Assembly (NCBI GenBank): GCA_963778465.1
Contig: CAVZUK010000003.1
Location: 806,001-870,000, forward strand
Direction of reading: 5' to 3'
Length of the DNA: 64,000 nucleotides
Source of the DNA: CAVZBW01 sp963778465
GTDB taxonomy: Bacteria > Actinomycetota > Acidimicrobiia > Acidimicrobiales > RAAP-2
A model generated the notes under the pieces. The model searched no databases and was not told where the DNA came from. It saw only the letters and a program-made list of their open reading frames with translations. The translations under genes were made by a program, and so were the position numbers. Below, piece by piece: positions 36,986 through 46,369 of this stretch. How positions within the stretch are numbered: position 1 is the stretch's first letter; each line of letters begins with the position of its first letter.

Positions 36986-38066
36986 ATGAGCGGATCGGGG
37001 ACGGTTGCCGCAGTAGTCCCGAGCATCTACGAGCCGGAGCTGGTGGAGGTGTCCGCCGACTCGCCGGAAGCGATGTTCGACCTGTTGGCTTCTCGGGGTC
37101 TGGGGGACGGACTGCCGGTGGTGGCGCCGACGCCGGAGCGCGTCGACGCCATGCTCGAGTTCGCCGAGGGTGCACCCGACGAGGTGTTGTTCACGCTGCA
37201 GCCACGGGCGGGCCTGGTGACTCGCCAAGTGGTGGCGGTGAACGCGGTGATGGCGGGCTGCCCGGCGGAGACGTTCCCCGTGGTGCTCACCGCGTTGCGG
37301 GCCTTGTCGCGGCCGGAGGTGAACATCCGGGGCGTCAATGCGACCACGCACCCCGTCGCGCCGATGATCCTCGTGCATGGCGAGATCGTGCAAGCGGCCG
37401 GCTTCAATGCCGGCGTCGGTGCGTTCGGGCCGGGCAATCGGGCCAACGCGACGGTAGGTCGGGCCGTGCGCCTGGTGATGCTGCATGTGGCCGGTGCATC
37501 GCCGGGATTCGGCGATGCGGCTACCCACGGGCAGCCGGCGAAGTACACGTTCTGTGCCGCAGAGAATCTCGAGGCCACGCCCTGGGAGAGCTACCCGGCA
37601 AGCCGCGGGGTCGACGCACCCAGCGCGGTGACGGTCCATTGCGGTGAGGGGCCGCACAACGTCCACGACGCCGAGGCCGCGGGCGATCCGGGCCTCATCC
37701 TCGACAAGATCGCTTCGGCGATGACGTCGCTCGGGCAGAACAATGCGCCGATCAGCCAGGCCGAATACTTCATCGTGCTCGGTCCGGAGCATGCCGCGTC
37801 GGTGGCGAAGGCCGCGCTGACCCGCAAGGACGTGTCGTCCTACTCTGTTCGACCGCGCGCGCCTGCCAGCATCGCTGTTCCGCCATCATTTCCAGGAGCT
37901 GGCCTGGGCCCGCTGGATGAAGACCGTCGACGACGACCACATGCTCCCCATGACCGGGGAGCCCGACAACGTCAAAGTGGTGGTGTCTGGAGGGCCGGGC
38001 AAGCACTCGCTCGTGGTGCCCTCGTGGGGGATGACCCGCAGCGTTACGCTGCCCCTGGAGGGCTGA
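36986..38066 (+). CDS. UGSC-associated protein of unknown function, one frameshift
   Basis: About 359 residues after removing one base near 37844. ATG 36986 starts MSGSGTVAAVVPSIYEPELV. A conserved block includes GDGLPVVAPTPERVDAML, GAFGPGNRANATVGRAVRL, and INGVNATTHP-like RGVNATTHPVAP. Up to RKDVSSY one frame is used; LFDRARLPASLFRHHFQEL through VSGGPGKHSLVVPSWGMT follows in the next frame, ending 38066. The last base of this gene is directly before the UGSC gene at 38068, so they form a pair. This family travels with UGSC proteins and is thought to act with them, but no reaction is established. The frameshift is probably an insertion error. Confidence 0.7.
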
Positions 38067-38067
38067 G

Positions 38068-38619
38068 ATGACCGTGTCCGTTTACCTGCCCGATTCGGTG
38101 CCGGGGCCGCCGCCCGGGATCCTGGCCCCATCGCCCCCGTCGTTGGCCGGGCTGCGCATTGCCGTACTCGACAACGGAAAGCCCAACGCGGACGTGGTCA
38201 TGACCGCAGCGGCCGATGCGCTCGCCGCCCGCACCGGCGCCACGGTCTCGCTCGTCACGAAGAAGGGACCGCTCGGGTTGTCGGCCAACGCCGCCATCCC
38301 GGCGGCGGAGGATCGATTCGAGTTGGTGCTGGCCGAATCCGATGTCGTCATCACCGGCGCCGCCGACTGCGGAAGCTGCACCGCCTACAGCGTGGTCGAT
38401 GCGATCGCCCTCGAGCGGGCGGGCAAGCCCACCGTCGTGACGACCACCACCCAGTTCCAGCCGGTTGCGAAGACCTTGTCGTCGAGCTTCGGCGCTCCTG
38501 AGACCCGCCTGCTCGTGCTGCCCCATCCCATCGGCGGTACCGACGAGGCCACGCTTCGACAATGGGCGGAGGCGGCGACCGACCGCCTCATTGCCCTCTT
38601 CACCGGGACGGCCTCGTAG
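38068..38619 (+). CDS. UGSC family protein (cysteine form)
   Basis: Protein of 183 residues from ATG 38068. The signature is GAADCGSCTAYSVVDAIALE, where some relatives have selenocysteine in place of the first Cys (UGSC). Here it is CGSC. The flanking LRIAVLDNGKPNADVVM and RAGKPTVVTTTTQF complete the conserved fold. The C-terminus has VLPHPIGGTDEATLRQWAE. A redox function through the Cys pair is plausible, but not established. It follows its partner gene at a one-base distance. The neighbouring CoA-transferases and crotonase hint at work on a CoA- or thiol-linked compound. Confidence 0.82.
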   Translation: MTVSVYLPDSVPGPPPGILAPSPPSLAGLRIAVLDNGKPNADVVMTAAADALAARTGATVSLVTKKGPLGLSANAAIPAAEDRFELVLAESDVVITGAADCGSCTAYSVVDAIALERAGKPTVVTTTTQFQPVAKTLSSSFGAPETRLLVLPHPIGGTDEATLRQWAEAATDRLIALFTGTAS

Positions 38620-38622
38620 GGG

Positions 38623-40104
38623 GTGGAAATCGGTCCCTCGTCGCTAGGGATTCGCTGGTCCGGGAGGCTTCGAGCGTGGCTGCTCATCACCTCACTCGCC
38701 GTCTGCTCCGGTCTTGGCGTTGGGATCTCCGGGACAGGTGTCGCTGCGGCCTCGTCCAGTTCGGCCGGGATTTCCTGGTCACCCTGTGCGACCGCAACGG
38801 GCTATCTCTGCGGAACGCTCCGGGTTCCAGTCGACTACGCGGACCCATCCCGAGGATCGCTCGCTCTCCCTGCCATTGAGCGCCCCGCGTCGCACAGCAG
38901 AGGGGTGATCGTGTTCAATCCTGGGGGACCAGGTGAGAGTGGGGTCCTGATCCTTCCGATCCTGGCCTCGCTCGTGCCCCCTTCGGTGCGGAGCCAGTAC
39001 ACCCTGGTGAGCTTCGACGAACGGGGAACGGGGTCGAGCGTCCCGCTTCTCTGCGGCCCTTCTCCAGAGGAAGCCAGCAGTGCGGTCGCCGGGACCAGAT
39101 CTGCCGCCCAGACGTTTGGGGGACTGGACAGGTCGTGCCACTCCAAGTATCCGCAGCTGTTCCCTACCGTCGACACGACGACCTCCGCCCGGGACATGAA
39201 CACCCTTCGCCTGGCCCTCGGGGTCGAAGAGATCAATTACTACGGTCTGTCCTACGGCACCGTCCTCGGCTCCGTCTACCGACAGCTCTATCCGACCCGT
39301 GTTCGTTCAATGGTCCTCGACGGGGCGGTCGACGCCAACTTGAGCCTCTCCGCTGACGCCACCCTGGAGGCGCCGGCCATCCAGAGAGCGCTCCAACATG
39401 CCCTGGAGAATTGCTCGACCATCCCGGGTTGCACGCTCGGGCGGAACGCTCTGGCCTCCTACGAGGACCTGTCCACCCGGCTGGCTCAGAATCCACTGCC
39501 GGCACCGGGTGACGGTGACGACCTACCGGTCACCGTGGGTGACCTGATGACCGCAACGCTGCTCTACCTCTCCGCGCCCGCGTTCACTCCGGGCTACTTC
39601 CCGGCCTTGGCAGCGGCTGCAGACGGCGACGGTGCACCTTTGCGATCGGTCGCCCTGGGTCTCGAGACCGACCTGAACGGCGACTCTCTCGTTGGGTCAC
39701 TGTGGAGCATCACCTGCAATGACGCCTCGACCCACCCGAGCGCAACGGCCACGGCAACCCTGGCTCGAAGGCTTGCTGCACGCTTCCCACTTGGCGGCGC
39801 TGAGGCCGTGGCCAACAATCTGATCGGCTGTCCGGGATGGACCGAGCCGACAGGAGCGGTCGCACACCTCGTGGCCATCCACAGCCGGCCACCGCTCATC
39901 ATCGGGAACACCGGCGACCCCAATACGCCCTATGCCGCCGCGCCTCTGTTCGCTCTGGCGGTTGGTGGCCGGTTGGTCACCTACGTGGGGTTCGGTCACA
40001 GTTGGCTGCTGAACGGATCTTCGAACACGTGCATGCAGCGCGTCGTGAGCGACTATCTCATCCGACGAGTGTTGCCGACTCCGAATACACGTTGTGTCGC
40101 GTAA
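38623..40104 (+). CDS. Exported TAP-type alpha/beta hydrolase
   Basis: Protein of 493 residues, related to secreted tripeptidyl aminopeptidases. The signal peptide is AWLLITSLAVCSGLGVGISGTGVAA. After it come FVPVDYADPSRG-like RVPVDYADPSRGSLAL and NPGGPGESGV (oxyanion). The nucleophile elbow is NYYGLSYGTVLG. The acid is in GNTGDPNTPYAAAP and the histidine in VGFGHSWLLNG, ahead of a C-terminal TAP domain with Cys pairs. GTG 38623 is three bases after the UGSC gene's stop and is close to GGGGG. It probably cleaves peptides or esters outside the cell. Confidence 0.85.
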   Translation: MEIGPSSLGIRWSGRLRAWLLITSLAVCSGLGVGISGTGVAAASSSSAGISWSPCATATGYLCGTLRVPVDYADPSRGSLALPAIERPASHSRGVIVFNPGGPGESGVLILPILASLVPPSVRSQYTLVSFDERGTGSSVPLLCGPSPEEASSAVAGTRSAAQTFGGLDRSCHSKYPQLFPTVDTTTSARDMNTLRLALGVEEINYYGLSYGTVLGSVYRQLYPTRVRSMVLDGAVDANLSLSADATLEAPAIQRALQHALENCSTIPGCTLGRNALASYEDLSTRLAQNPLPAPGDGDDLPVTVGDLMTATLLYLSAPAFTPGYFPALAAAADGDGAPLRSVALGLETDLNGDSLVGSLWSITCNDASTHPSATATATLARRLAARFPLGGAEAVANNLIGCPGWTEPTGAVAHLVAIHSRPPLIIGNTGDPNTPYAAAPLFALAVGGRLVTYVGFGHSWLLNGSSNTCMQRVVSDYLIRRVLPTPNTRCVA

Positions 40105-40224
40105 GAGCAGCTCAGGCTCAGAAGACCACCAAGGGCTTCCTCGTGCCGACTGGCCGCGCGTCGGATTTGTCGTAGAAGGCGTGATCCCCCAGGCCAACCG
40201 TGGAGGACGCCGACCTCAACGGGT

Positions 40225-40260
40225 GCTCGTTTCTATACGGAATTTTCCGTATAGACGAGC
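40225..40260. promoter_or_regulatory. Long near-perfect palindrome
   Basis: GCTCGT-TT-CTATACGGAA (40225-40242) pairs with TTCCGTATAG-ACGAGC (40245-40260). This makes 16 paired bases around a 2-base TT loop and a 2-base bulge. It sits 80 bases upstream of the exported protein at 40342 and is AT-rich in the centre. It could be an operator bound by a dimer, or a transcribed hairpin. Confidence 0.6.
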
Positions 40261-40341
40261 TCTGGTCGCCTATGGCACATTCCACTACACCCTGGTGGCG
40301 GCTTAATTTCGAGCTGCCCAATGGGCCACGATTGGGGAAAC

Positions 40342-40899
40342 GTGACTCGGATCATCAGAACAACCGTTGTCGGGACGGCACTGGTTGGCAGCCTCGCCTT
40401 AGGCGCCAGTCCGGCTTTTGGACAATCGTCCTCCGGTGGCGCGATCAAGGTATGGGTCACGCCGAGTACCAGCGGCTCGGGCACCAAACCGGACCCGATC
40501 GTCATCACCGGTGCCATTGCTGACTACGGCACCTCGCAGAACGTGAACTCGTCGGGAAAGCCCGCGGCGAATACCGACCGGGTGAAGGTCACGCTGAAGA
40601 AGGGTACCTTCATGGTGAACACCTCTCAGCTGAACTCGGCGCTCAACAACGCCCAGCCCACCGACTTCAACAGTTCCAATTGCTCCGCCTCCATCACGGC
40701 GGGACCATCCGATGTGCCAATCGTCGCCAACAGCGGGACCGGTGCGTATAGCGGCATCAGTGGATCGATCACCATGACCGCCGAGATCGCGCTGATCTTG
40801 CCGAAGACGAAGAGCGGGAGCTGCAACCAGAGCAACAACGCCAACCCGGTTGCGGGATGGGGCACCATCACCGGGAACGGGACGGTCAGCTTCAGCTGA
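40342..40899 (+). CDS. Small exported protein, paralogue 2, unknown function
   Basis: About 185 residues from GTG 40342; an in-frame ATG at 40321 lies upstream. The signal peptide (TTVVGTALVGSLALGASPAF) is followed by a beta-rich domain: KVWVTPSTSGSG, ITGAIADYGTSQNVN, VKVTLKKGTFMVN, GTGAYSGISGSITM and the ending TKSGSCNQSNNANP. This matches the 26664-27206 protein in order and spacing. The homologous ending suggests a conserved exported fold. No function is known. A long palindrome lies upstream. Confidence 0.75.
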   Translation: MTRIIRTTVVGTALVGSLALGASPAFGQSSSGGAIKVWVTPSTSGSGTKPDPIVITGAIADYGTSQNVNSSGKPAANTDRVKVTLKKGTFMVNTSQLNSALNNAQPTDFNSSNCSASITAGPSDVPIVANSGTGAYSGISGSITMTAEIALILPKTKSGSCNQSNNANPVAGWGTITGNGTVSFS

Positions 40900-41154
40900 G
40901 TGCCTTGCCTTCTGATCCACCCGGCGAAACAGCTGGGACGGACCGTGCACGATGCAGACCGCCTTCGGCCGGGTCACGAACAGGTCTGCCTTTGACAACA
41001 ACTTGCGGTTCCTCCGGATATCCGCCAAGGAGGCCCGAGTTGAGGACGGTGTGTCCGGAACGGCAAGGATTTTGGGGTCCCTGCACTTGGTCCAGACCTT
41101 GGTACCTGGAGGCTGCCCGGTCAATGAGACCAGTCAGCTTTCGCTTCCCTTAGG
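40900..41154. other. Intergenic, convergent genes
   Basis: About 255 bases between convergent genes. No supported ORF or strong hairpin was found. Confidence 0.4.
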
Positions 41155-42201
41155 TCACTCGTGCGATCCCCGTGGCGGCACAGCGACGCCACCGCGACGT
41201 AGTAGCTCGGCTTGGTCGTCGCGCCTGCGTAGCCATCTCTGACCGTCTTTGCGTACCCGATGGGTAAACGGGAATCCACCTGGACCACCGAGGTAAATCT
41301 CGAACTGCACCTCGGCGAGGGTGGGGCTCAGGAAACGTACTCGCAGGACACGAGTCGAAGCCGAAACGCCAGGGTGGCGTCTGCCGGCTTCGAGAAGGTA
41401 CGGCTCGAGCTCATCGAAATCTTCGAGGTTCTCCCGGCTTGGGGGGTCCGTGATGGCTCGGATCACCGCTTCGAGTGCGGCGGAGTCGGGCTCTTCACCA
41501 AAGACCCTTGGCGGCAGAGAGAGCTGGTGGTCCTCGAGCCCTGCGTCGGTGATGATCCGTTGAGCATCGCCGATGCACTGGGCGCAGATCGAGACCAAAC
41601 CTGCCGACACGTAATGTGGGACCTCCCAAAGGTCCCGTTGACAGAAGGAACAGAGTTTCCCCTGCCCCATTCCGGGCATCGGGGTGTGCATGACCCTCAC
41701 TGGGGCCCTCCGCATGAGGACATCCTGTCCACGTTCGCCCACTCCTTGCTCCTCGAGGGTATCTGTTAGGGCAGTCACTACGGTCTCACGAAGTCTGCCG
41801 AGATCAACTCCGAGGCCTTGCATGACTCGTACTCCCAGGGAATCAGAAACTTGGAGCAGTCCCAAGAGAAGGTGCCCACTGTCGATACTGCCGTTTCCGA
41901 GACCAAGGGCTTCGCGCAATGCCATTTCAAGAGCGCGCTTTGTCTCTGGCGTGAAGGGAGGTGAGCCGAACGTCTCCGTGGTGTCGGCCTCTGGGCTGGC
42001 CTGGACTCTTTCGCGAGCTTTGGCGAGAGTCACGCCGAACCCGTCGAGCGCCGTGTAGGCGATCCCGTCCCCGATGCTGAGCAGGCCGAGCAAGAGGTGC
42101 TCGGTACCGATATGTCCGCTACCGAGGCGCCGAGCTTCCTCTTGAGCCAGCACCAGGACCCTGCGTGATCGATCAGAGAAGCGTTCGAACACGGTATTCA
42201 T
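41155..42201 (-). CDS. Clp N-terminal domain protein with ClpX-type zinc finger
   Basis: Protein of 348 residues from ATG 42201. Two Clp-N repeats are visible: RFSDRSRRVLVLAQEEARRL with GHIGTEHLLLGLL, and PETKRALEMALREALGLG with IDSGHLLLGLLQ. A C4 zinc finger of ClpX type follows (KLCSFCQRDLWEV, then SICAQCIGDAQ, Cys-x2-Cys pairs about 20 residues apart). There is no AAA+ ATPase domain, so it cannot itself unfold substrates. It is more likely an adaptor or regulator of a Clp protease. The C-terminus (DLEDFDELEPYLLEA-like segment) is unrecognised. ATG 42228 is an alternative start. Confidence 0.82.
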   Translation of the reverse strand: MNTVFERFSDRSRRVLVLAQEEARRLGSGHIGTEHLLLGLLSIGDGIAYTALDGFGVTLAKARERVQASPEADTTETFGSPPFTPETKRALEMALREALGLGNGSIDSGHLLLGLLQVSDSLGVRVMQGLGVDLGRLRETVVTALTDTLEEQGVGERGQDVLMRRAPVRVMHTPMPGMGQGKLCSFCQRDLWEVPHYVSAGLVSICAQCIGDAQRIITDAGLEDHQLSLPPRVFGEEPDSAALEAVIRAITDPPSRENLEDFDELEPYLLEAGRRHPGVSASTRVLRVRFLSPTLAEVQFEIYLGGPGGFPFTHRVRKDGQRWLRRRDDQAELLRRGGVAVPPRGSHE

Positions 42202-42695
42202 GATGCCACGACAAGGTCGGACGATCATCGGAGGATCGGGCTGTCAGCCCTCCATCTGATTGGCTATGGGCGCGCGCCTGGCCGGGTCCCTTCGCGGCGG
42301 CATTCCTCTTTGATCGCGTGATCCTTCGAGCCGCCCTGGCGCTGCACGACGAGGACGGTGGCAGGGTGACCCAAGCCATGCCCGTACGCCACGCGCGGTC
42401 GGCGGATTCGTCGCATTGGTGTCTGGGCCGGCACTGGGAGGGCGGGCAGCTACTCAGCGGAGCCGGGTCGTCTCGAGCAACGGGGCTTGGCTCCGAGAGC
42501 CACGGGCGGATTCACGCGTCCCTCCATTTCGAGGTTGATTGCTCTTCGTACGGTGCGGGAGCATCTGGCTTGATGCGTCAGCGCACGGCCGCCCAGAGGG
42601 CCGGAGAAGGCGTACAGAGGCCAAGGCGTATCTCGGCGGATGCCGGCCAGCTCTTCGGACCCGCGGGAGATCCTCCGAGTTCGGTCACTCAACCT

Positions 42696-42863
42696 TTAGG
42701 GGGCTCCTCCGTCAGCTGGAGCGGGACTGGGCGAGGCCAACAGGATGGTGACATGTGACGGTGAGGCGAAGGGATGAGCACCCCAGGCGGCATCTCCTGT
42801 ACCGCCCGCTGCGACGGCGATGGCAAACCCACCGAGGGCTGCGAAGGCGAGAAGACGCCTCAT
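42696..42863 (-). CDS. Possible small exported peptide
   Basis: 55 residues from ATG 42863, with AGGATGGG a few bases upstream. The first 25 residues (MRRLLAFAALGGFAIAVAAG) look like a signal peptide, and the rest is Pro/Ser/Ala-rich. No family is known. It may be spurious; the signal-like start is the only argument. Confidence 0.3.
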   Translation of the reverse strand: MRRLLAFAALGGFAIAVAAGGTGDAAWGAHPFASPSHVTILLASPSPAPADGGAP

Positions 42864-43152
42864 ACAACCCATCCTAGGGATCCTCTGATCTGTCGGATCA
42901 TCCAAGGCCGGCAGCAGCCTTAAACCCCCTGCGCTTACTGCGGCGATCTCGTCGAGCATCCGAGCACCGTCCGGCGCCGGCTCGGTTACGTCCGAGTAAA
43001 CATTTCCGGCTTCCGCATGGGGCCCTCAGCCCTCAGGAGGGTGGTTCCGCTTCAGGGCGGGCCCAGCGTCGTGTCCTCGGAGCAGTCGAGGTCACAGATG
43101 TACGGCAGCGGCGGCTGGAAAGATTGGCTCCTGACGGCCGAGTGGCTCGATC

Positions 43153-43341
43153 CCTGGCGCGCAAGGAGCGCTCCGCCCTGGCCTGTCCGAAACCCGTGCC
43201 ACCGACATCATGTGGGCCGTCGCCAACCCGACGACCTATCAAAGGCTCGTTGCCGAGCGCCGCTGGGACAGAGGCGAATACGAGCGCTGGCTCTCCCGAG
43301 TCCTACCCTGCTCACTGCTCGACGCCGACGACACCGTCTGA
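43153..43341 (+). pseudogene. TetR C-terminal remnant
   Basis: In frame 1 the sequence ends GALRPGLSETRATDIMWAVA, then NPTTYQRLVAERRWDRGEYERWL, which matches the C-terminal domain of TetR-type regulators. A stop codon (43132-43134) interrupts this frame upstream, and no HTH part is visible. It looks like a truncated, dead gene. Confidence 0.55.
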
Positions 43342-43617
43342 TCGCCCAGTCGCTCATGGGTTCGACGCGGATGCTCGAACAGCACGGTTGAGACCGGGTG
43401 CGTAACTCCTTCGACGCTCATGTCGAGCACACGGAGTCCTGCTGACCCGCTTGTTCGGCATCACCGGCGAGTTCGAAGTTGACGGCGCGGTGGGCTACGC
43501 GGTGGCCTCGGGCACGGAGAGCTGCTTGCGCTCACCTCCCCGAATGCCGGGATGCGCCCTAATCTTGCAGGAGGGCGCCCCGAGATGAGGTGAAGGCGCT
43601 CACACGAGGAGGGAACA

Positions 43618-44439
43618 ATGACCGTCCGAACCGGTTCGGCCGACCTTGACACGTTCGTCGAGGAATGGGAGGGGTGGCACCGCAACGTGGAGGCCTGGCT
43701 CGCCGATCCTCACGGCTTCCTCGCGATCACCAGCCTCCACTGGCTAAGCGAAGCGCCCGAAAGATTCAGTGATGCAGCCGGAACCTGGTCAGCTGGCGAG
43801 GACGGGGTCATCGTCGAGTTAGGAGACGACGAGGAGCTGGTCATCGAAGGCAGGCCGGTCCGGGGTGGTCACTCGTTCGGGATAGTCCCCGAGCGCGGCA
43901 GCGTAAATGCGAGCTGGGGCGATGTGGTACTCGAGGTGGCGAAGAGAGGCGGTCACGACATCTTGCGGCCCCGCCATCCGAACAATGCTCTGCGACTCGC
44001 TTACCACGGCACACCGGCGTACCCACCTCTTTCCCGCTGGCGCGTGGCCGGTCGCTACGTTGAGTTTGATCGGCCGCGCCCTACGCGCGTCGCCGCCGCC
44101 GTGGAGGGCCTCGAGCACGTGTACGAATCGCCGGGTCGAATTGATTTCCAACTTGATGGACGCCAGCTGACACTCACGGCGTTCCCGGGGTACTCCCCGC
44201 GAGGGCTGATGGTGCTGTTCACCGACGCCACCTCGGGACGGACGACCTATAGTTCGGTACGAGGCCTGTTAGTCGACGAGCCAGATGCCGATGGGACGGT
44301 GGTCCTGGACTTCAACCGGGCTACCAACCCGCCGTGCGCATACACCGATCTGGCTACGTGTCCCTTGCCGCCTGAGGAGAACCGCCTCCCGATGGCGATC
44401 GAAGCGGGGGAGAGGATCCCCTACGAGCGCCTCGGGTAG
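43618..44439 (+). CDS. DUF1684 family protein
   Basis: Protein of 273 residues from ATG 43618, preceded by GAGGAGGGAACA. The family signature is the C-terminal LDFNRATNPPCAYTDLATCP, then LPPEENRLPMAIEAGER. The N-terminal part FVEEWEGWHRNVEAWLADPH is also typical. DUF1684 proteins are cytosolic, about 250-290 residues and of unknown function. No partner gene is evident. Confidence 0.88.
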   Translation: MTVRTGSADLDTFVEEWEGWHRNVEAWLADPHGFLAITSLHWLSEAPERFSDAAGTWSAGEDGVIVELGDDEELVIEGRPVRGGHSFGIVPERGSVNASWGDVVLEVAKRGGHDILRPRHPNNALRLAYHGTPAYPPLSRWRVAGRYVEFDRPRPTRVAAAVEGLEHVYESPGRIDFQLDGRQLTLTAFPGYSPRGLMVLFTDATSGRTTYSSVRGLLVDEPDADGTVVLDFNRATNPPCAYTDLATCPLPPEENRLPMAIEAGERIPYERLG

Positions 44440-44745
44440 TTGTGCGCCCGCTCCTCCTCCTGTGGTCGACCCGCTGAGGTGATTCCCAAGCGAGTCCTGC
44501 GAGATCCTCGTACTGGCGAGCGGACGCCTGTAGTCACTGAAACCGGGGCGCTGCGAGGCGTCTGGGTCCGCCGGACGTGCTTGGAGGCGATCGAGAGGCG
44601 CTGTAGCGGCGGCTCGGTTTTCGTCTAGGTAGACGTTTCCGTTTCCCCCGAGGCCCCGGGTCGACGCTGGGAGCCGTATTCTGCCAGGCGGGCATCCTCG
44701 GCGATTGCTTGTAGGCCTAGGCCGCGTAGCACTCCGGTACCGCTC
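44440..44745. other. Intergenic, convergent genes
   Basis: About 306 bases between the DUF1684 gene and the convergent corA. No gene or clear hairpin is supported. Confidence 0.4.
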
Positions 44746-45843
44746 TCAGGAATGACCAATGACCCTGGTGCCTTGGGCGCCTGGGATGGACCCGGGCAAG
44801 TGAAGCGTCTTCCAACGGCCCTCGAGGCTCCGACTCGGCCGCGCCGCAGGAGTCGCCGGCGGCACGGTGCCATCGCCCGAGAGCCAACCCCGGCGGCGGA
44901 ACATCACGACCAGGGCCCCGGCCGTCAGCACTTGGAGACCGATACCGATGCCGACGAAGTCCGAGAGGCTAGTGATCCGGGTCACCATCCAGGCGAAATT
45001 CTGGCCAAAGAAGCCGGTAAGGAAGCTCAGAGGCAGAAAGATCGTGGCGATGATGGTGAGCTGCTTCATGACGACGTTCAGCCTGTTGGATACCGTCGAG
45101 AGATGCGTGTCGAGCGCCCCGCTCAGGAGGTCCCGGTAGCTGTCCACGAGATCGCTAATGCGGATGAGGTGGTCATAGAGATCTCTGAAGTAGCGCTCGG
45201 CGTCCTCGGTCATTCCGGGGAGCACGTCGAGACCGCTCGACAGGGTGGCGAACATGTCCCGCTGCGGGCTGACGACCTTGCGCATAGCGATTAGCGACCG
45301 CTTCAGATCGAAGAGCTGACCGAGCTGTTGCTCAGTGGGCCGTCGCAAGATCTCGTCTTCGAGCTGATCTATCTGGTCGTCGAGGGTCGACAGCACCGGG
45401 AAGTACCCGTCGATGATGGTGTCGAGCACCCGATACAGCAAGAGGACATGGTCGGGTGACGGCCCACTTCGGGTTCGCAGCCTTGCCTCGAGGTCGGTTA
45501 GAGCCGGGCACGGATCACGGTGGACGGTCACCAGGTAGGTCTCGGTGTAAAAGCAGTGGAACTCGATCAACTGCCCCGACGCTGTTGCTCCGTAGACCAC
45601 CAGGAGACAGAAGCCGTCGTAGGTGTCGAGCTTGGGTCGCTGACCGAATTGCTCAGTGTCCTCCACGGCCAGCGGGTGGAAACCGAACGTGTCGGACAGC
45701 AGCGTCTCGACGGACCCCTCGTCGGGACCGACGAGGTCCAACCAGAACCGAGCCGAAGAGTCGAGTAAGCGCTTCACATTGTCCGGGGTGATGTCGTACT
45801 CGGTTCCGTCGACTGTCAGTAAGTGTCCTGTCATGACGATCAT
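44746..45843 (-). CDS. corA: CorA-type magnesium transporter with GQN variant
   Basis: Membrane Mg2+/Co2+ channel of the CorA (2-TM-GxN) family; 365 residues. ATG 45843 (MIVMTGH) follows GGAGCGAGA. The cytosolic domain contains FGFHPLAVEDTEQFGQRPKLD and DTIIDGYFPVLSTLDDQIDQLE. Two C-terminal membrane helices follow: TIIATIFLPLSFLTGFF, and VGIGIGLQVLTAGALVVMF. The loop signature is FGQNFAWM, so the classic GMN filter reads GQN, a variant that may change ion selectivity. The C-terminal tail is cytosolic. Confidence 0.88.
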   Translation of the reverse strand: MIVMTGHLLTVDGTEYDITPDNVKRLLDSSARFWLDLVGPDEGSVETLLSDTFGFHPLAVEDTEQFGQRPKLDTYDGFCLLVVYGATASGQLIEFHCFYTETYLVTVHRDPCPALTDLEARLRTRSGPSPDHVLLLYRVLDTIIDGYFPVLSTLDDQIDQLEDEILRRPTEQQLGQLFDLKRSLIAMRKVVSPQRDMFATLSSGLDVLPGMTEDAERYFRDLYDHLIRISDLVDSYRDLLSGALDTHLSTVSNRLNVVMKQLTIIATIFLPLSFLTGFFGQNFAWMVTRITSLSDFVGIGIGLQVLTAGALVVMFRRRGWLSGDGTVPPATPAARPSRSLEGRWKTLHLPGSIPGAQGTRVIGHS

Positions 45844-46250
45844 TCTCGCTCCAGGCACCCCGGCGAGCTCCAGCGCCACCAATAGAGCGGGTGGGCATCT
45901 TGGCCGCTCGCATCGAGCCTTCCGCGAGTGGCGAGGTCATACGGTGAACTTGCTCGGTGGGTCGACTATGGGGGAGACAAGGCTCCGACCCGTGCCGAAC
46001 GAGCCTTTTCGTCACTTGGGAAGGAGGCAACCCTCTGGGCTCCGAGGGCCTGGGGCGTTGTCGCGCTTGCGCCGTGGATGAGGTTGGGCTGCGATCGACT
46101 GGATAACGAAATAGTTGGCATGGATGGCGACGAGAGCCCGGGTGCCGCTCTTCCTCTGGCAGTGCCGGGGCTTCGCCGCGTCTGACGGAATCTGAAATAC
46201 GCGGTATGCAACAATCACGCCCTGGGGGAGAGGGGATGCGACTTCACGGT
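45844..46250. other. Intergenic region upstream of corA
   Basis: About 400 bases without a supported gene between corA and the hairpin cluster. It presumably holds the corA promoter; no riboswitch motif could be recognised. Confidence 0.4.
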
Positions 46251-46274
46251 CCCGGCACCGAGGGGGGTGCCGGG
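46251..46274. other. Hairpin in a structured intergenic cluster
   Basis: CCCGGCACC (46251-46259) pairs with GGTGCCGGG (46266-46274) around a 6-base loop. It is terminator-like in shape but not followed by T residues. Confidence 0.55.
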
Positions 46275-46369
46275 GCCTGTCGCGTGTCCGCCGGCAGGCT
46301 GGACGTCTCCTTCACCAGGGCTGAGGCGCAACCGCGTTCTCGACCCGACGCTCCCGTTAGCGTCAAGAT

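Larger units (their letters stand above)
42202..43617. other. Gene-poor stretch with remnants
   Basis: About 1.4 kb without an intact recognisable gene, apart from a possible small exported peptide (42696-42863) and a broken TetR end (43153-43341), described separately. Base composition is less GC-rich than the surrounding genes, suggesting accessory or decaying DNA. Confidence 0.6.
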
